A stretch of 8,556 nucleotides of DNA from JAWXTP01 sp044433415 (GTDB taxonomy: Bacteria; Bacteroidota; Bacteroidia; Bacteroidales; Rikenellaceae), in the NCBI GenBank assembly GCA_044433415.1, contig JAWXTP010000128.1:1-8556 (forward strand), given 5' to 3'. Below the pieces are notes generated by a model. That model saw only the letters and a list, made by a program, of their open reading frames with translations, had not been told where the DNA came from and made no database searches. The translations under genes and the position numbers were made by a program. The number at the start of each line of letters is the position of its first letter. Positions within the stretch are counted from its first letter, which is position 1. Positions 6,451-8,556 of this stretch are shown piece by piece.

Positions 6451-8556
6451 TTATTTTTTCATCTTGCAAACAATTTTCATAAATTTTTGTGTATAACCTT
6501 TTTCACAGTTTAAAAAGTTCTCTATATCTCCCTGATACACAAGCTCTCCGCCATTATCTCCGCCTTCTGCTCCAAGGTCTACAATCCAGTCTGCACACTT
6601 CACAACTTCAAGATTATGCTCAACAACTATCAGTGTGTGTCCCTTAGCTACAAGAGCATCAAACGCAAGTAATAGCTTTTTTATATCATGAAAATGAAGA
6701 CCTGTTGTAGGTTCATCAAAGATAAATAATAAAGGTTCTGTAGAGCTATCTTTTAATAGGAAGCTAGCTAGTTTCACACGTTGACTCTCCCCACCTGAAA
6801 GAGTAGATGAAGATTGACCTAAGGCTATATATCCTAGACCTACATTTTGTAGAACTGTTAGCTTATCTACTACCTTTCGCGCTAGGGTAGAGCTGTCAGC
6901 TTTAAAAAACTCTATAGCTTCATCTATAGACATATCTAACACGTCAGAAATGTTTTTACCCCTATATTTTATCTCTAAGATATCTCTTTTAAAGCGTTTC
7001 CCCTCACAAACATCACATAACATCTCTACGTCAGCCATAAACTGCATTTCTACGCGCAATACACCCTCACCTTGGCATTCTTCACAGCGCCCCCCAGCAA
7101 TATTAAAAGAGAAGAAAGAAGGTCTATAACCCATCACTTTTGCTGACTGTTGTTCAGAGAAGAGTTTACGTATCTCGTCATAAGCCTTGATGTAGGTAAC
7201 AGGGTTTGAACGTGAAGACCTACCGATAGGATTTTGGTCTATCATCTCAACACCTTTTATTAGTTTTAAAGCACCATCTATGCCTTCAAAATTAGGACTT
7301 ACAAAGCCTGTTTTGTTAAAATGCCTGAAAAGTGCAGGGTGTAGTATATCTTTCACTAAAGAAGATTTACCGCTACCACTAACTCCCGTTACACAGGTTA
7401 AAGCACCTATAGGGAATTTAACATCTATATTTTTAAGGTTATTTTCACGCGCTCCCTTAACCTCAATAAAGTCTTTTAGCTTACGTTTTGGACTTAATCG
7501 TTCTATTGTTTCTTGACCTAGTATATATTTTGCAGTAAGTGAATCTTTAGCTTTTTTTATATCTTTTATAGAGCCTTGAAATACAACCTCTCCTCCAAAA
7601 ACTCCTGCAAAAGGACCTATATCTATAATCTGATCGGCAGCACGCATTATTTCTTCGTCATGTTCAACAACAATTACTGTATTGCCTAAATCTCTCAGCT
7701 GTTTTAGGACTTTTATTAGTCTTTCTGTATCGCGAGGGTGTAAACCTATGCTAGGCTCGTCAAGTATGTACATAGAGCCTACAAGTGCGCTTCCTAGAGA
7801 AGTAGCAAGGTTTATTCTTTGGCTTTCACCTCCTGAAAGCGTGTTCGAAAGACGGTTTAGTGTTAAATACTCTAAACCTACATCTTTTAGATATTGTAGA
7901 CGAGAAGTTATCTCTTGAAAGATACGTTTTGCAATAGTTTTTTCGTAATCATCAAGAGGCATGGAGTTAAATATATCTATTAAGTTAGTTACACTTTTGT
8001 TGATAAGATCAGTGATACGATAACCACCAACTTTTATATAAGTAGCTTCCTTTCTTAATCTAGTACCCTCACATTCTGGGCATGTTCTTTTACCTGTATA
8101 CCTAGAGATAAGTACACGGTATTGTATTTTGTATTTTTCTTTTTCTAGCGATGCAAAGAAATCGTCTATACCTCTAAAAAATGCGCATCCTTTCCATAAT
8201 GTACTACGTTCTTTGTCAGTAAGTTTATAGTATGGTCTATGAATAGGAAAGTTTACTTTTTCAGCGTTAAAAATAACTTGCTCTTTCCACTTTTTCATAG
8301 TTTCACCACGCCAGCAAGCTACAGCATCATCAAATAGAGATTTTGACTTGTCGGGAACTACTAAATATTCGTCTATGCCTACCACTTTACCATAACCCTC
8401 ACATTCAGGACATGCTCCTACAGGGTTATTAAAAGAGAACAGGTATTCATTAGGTTGTTCATAATGAATATCTGATGTTTCATCAAACATAGAGCTAAAA
8501 GTATGTTCTGTAAGGTTGTTTTTCTTGTCGTAAGTGTAGATCGAAGCCCTACCATC
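6451..8556 (-). CDS. uvrA: Excinuclease ABC subunit A, C-terminal 701 residues (5' end outside window)
   Basis: UvrA is the ATP-driven damage sensor of nucleotide excision repair; it scans DNA as a dimer and hands lesions to UvrB. The frame is open to the window edge, so roughly 240-250 N-terminal residues, including the first Walker A, are missing. Numbering from the first visible residue: CxxC pairs at 49/52 (ACPEC) and 159/162 (TCPEC), first ABC signature LSGGE at 240-244 with YILDEPSIGLH after it, second Walker A GVSGSGKSS at 391-399, the UvrA hallmark IDQNPIGRSSRSNPVTY, a zinc finger with cysteines 491, 494, 514 and 517, second signature LSGGE at 586-590, and Walker B LLFIFDEP at 609-616. 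No key residue is missing in the visible part. Bacteroidota often carry more than one UvrA; the intact layout suggests a housekeeping copy, though a paralogue is possible. Confidence 0.95.
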   Translation of the reverse strand, partial: DGRASIYTYDKKNNLTEHTFSSMFDETSDIHYEQPNEYLFSFNNPVGACPECEGYGKVVGIDEYLVVPDKSKSLFDDAVACWRGETMKKWKEQVIFNAEKVNFPIHRPYYKLTDKERSTLWKGCAFFRGIDDFFASLEKEKYKIQYRVLISRYTGKRTCPECEGTRLRKEATYIKVGGYRITDLINKSVTNLIDIFNSMPLDDYEKTIAKRIFQEITSRLQYLKDVGLEYLTLNRLSNTLSGGESQRINLATSLGSALVGSMYILDEPSIGLHPRDTERLIKVLKQLRDLGNTVIVVEHDEEIMRAADQIIDIGPFAGVFGGEVVFQGSIKDIKKAKDSLTAKYILGQETIERLSPKRKLKDFIEVKGARENNLKNIDVKFPIGALTCVTGVSGSGKSSLVKDILHPALFRHFNKTGFVSPNFEGIDGALKLIKGVEMIDQNPIGRSSRSNPVTYIKAYDEIRKLFSEQQSAKVMGYRPSFFSFNIAGGRCEECQGEGVLRVEMQFMADVEMLCDVCEGKRFKRDILEIKYRGKNISDVLDMSIDEAIEFFKADSSTLARKVVDKLTVLQNVGLGYIALGQSSSTLSGGESQRVKLASFLLKDSSTEPLLFIFDEPTTGLHFHDIKKLLLAFDALVAKGHTLIVVEHNLEVVKCADWIVDLGAEGGDNGGELVYQGDIENFLNCEKGYTQKFMKIVCKMKK

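Noticed and set aside
1..8556. CRISPR array, tRNA or rRNA gene
   Set aside because: No regularly spaced direct repeats and no recognisable tRNA or rRNA sequence were seen.

Overview
The window looks like a low-GC Bacteroidota chromosome, most likely Bacteroidales. The evidence is an integrase fragment of the Bacteroides type, a two-subunit 2-oxoacid:ferredoxin oxidoreductase with the gamma and alpha parts fused, the style of the UvrA sequence, and AT-rich spacers without clear Shine-Dalgarno sequences. Genus and species cannot be fixed from the sequence. Every protein gene or gene remnant I can support lies on the minus strand.

Layout. (1) 1-1003 is accessory DNA. It holds a tyrosine recombinase remnant (92-649) that keeps the arm-binding and core-binding domains but has lost the catalytic domain, then about 350 bp without a credible gene. 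(2) 1004-3102 is a 2.1 kb IS66-family insertion sequence with perfect 24-bp terminal inverted repeats. It carries an intact tnpB and a tnpC broken by three apparent frameshifts. It has no room for a tnpA, a 14-bp perfect hairpin between tnpB and tnpC, and no target-site duplication. (3) 3103-3375 is intergenic DNA with a terminator-like hairpin and a 123-bp imperfect palindrome, whose arms pair far better as a plus-strand RNA than as a minus-strand RNA. (4) 3376-6252 is the korA-korB operon: a 2-oxoacid:ferredoxin oxidoreductase linking CoA-dependent 2-oxoacid oxidation to reduced ferredoxin. (5) 6451-8556 is the C-terminal three quarters of uvrA (nucleotide excision repair), running off the right edge.

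The left third is a decayed mobile region ending at a dead or cis-disabled insertion sequence; the right two thirds are core metabolism and DNA repair. The unmatched IS flanks suggest that the boundary between them arose by recombination or deletion at the IS rather than by simple insertion.

I found no convincing new defence, toxin or biosynthetic system. The least explained object is the palindrome at 3223-3345, a candidate structured RNA or small non-autonomous repeat.
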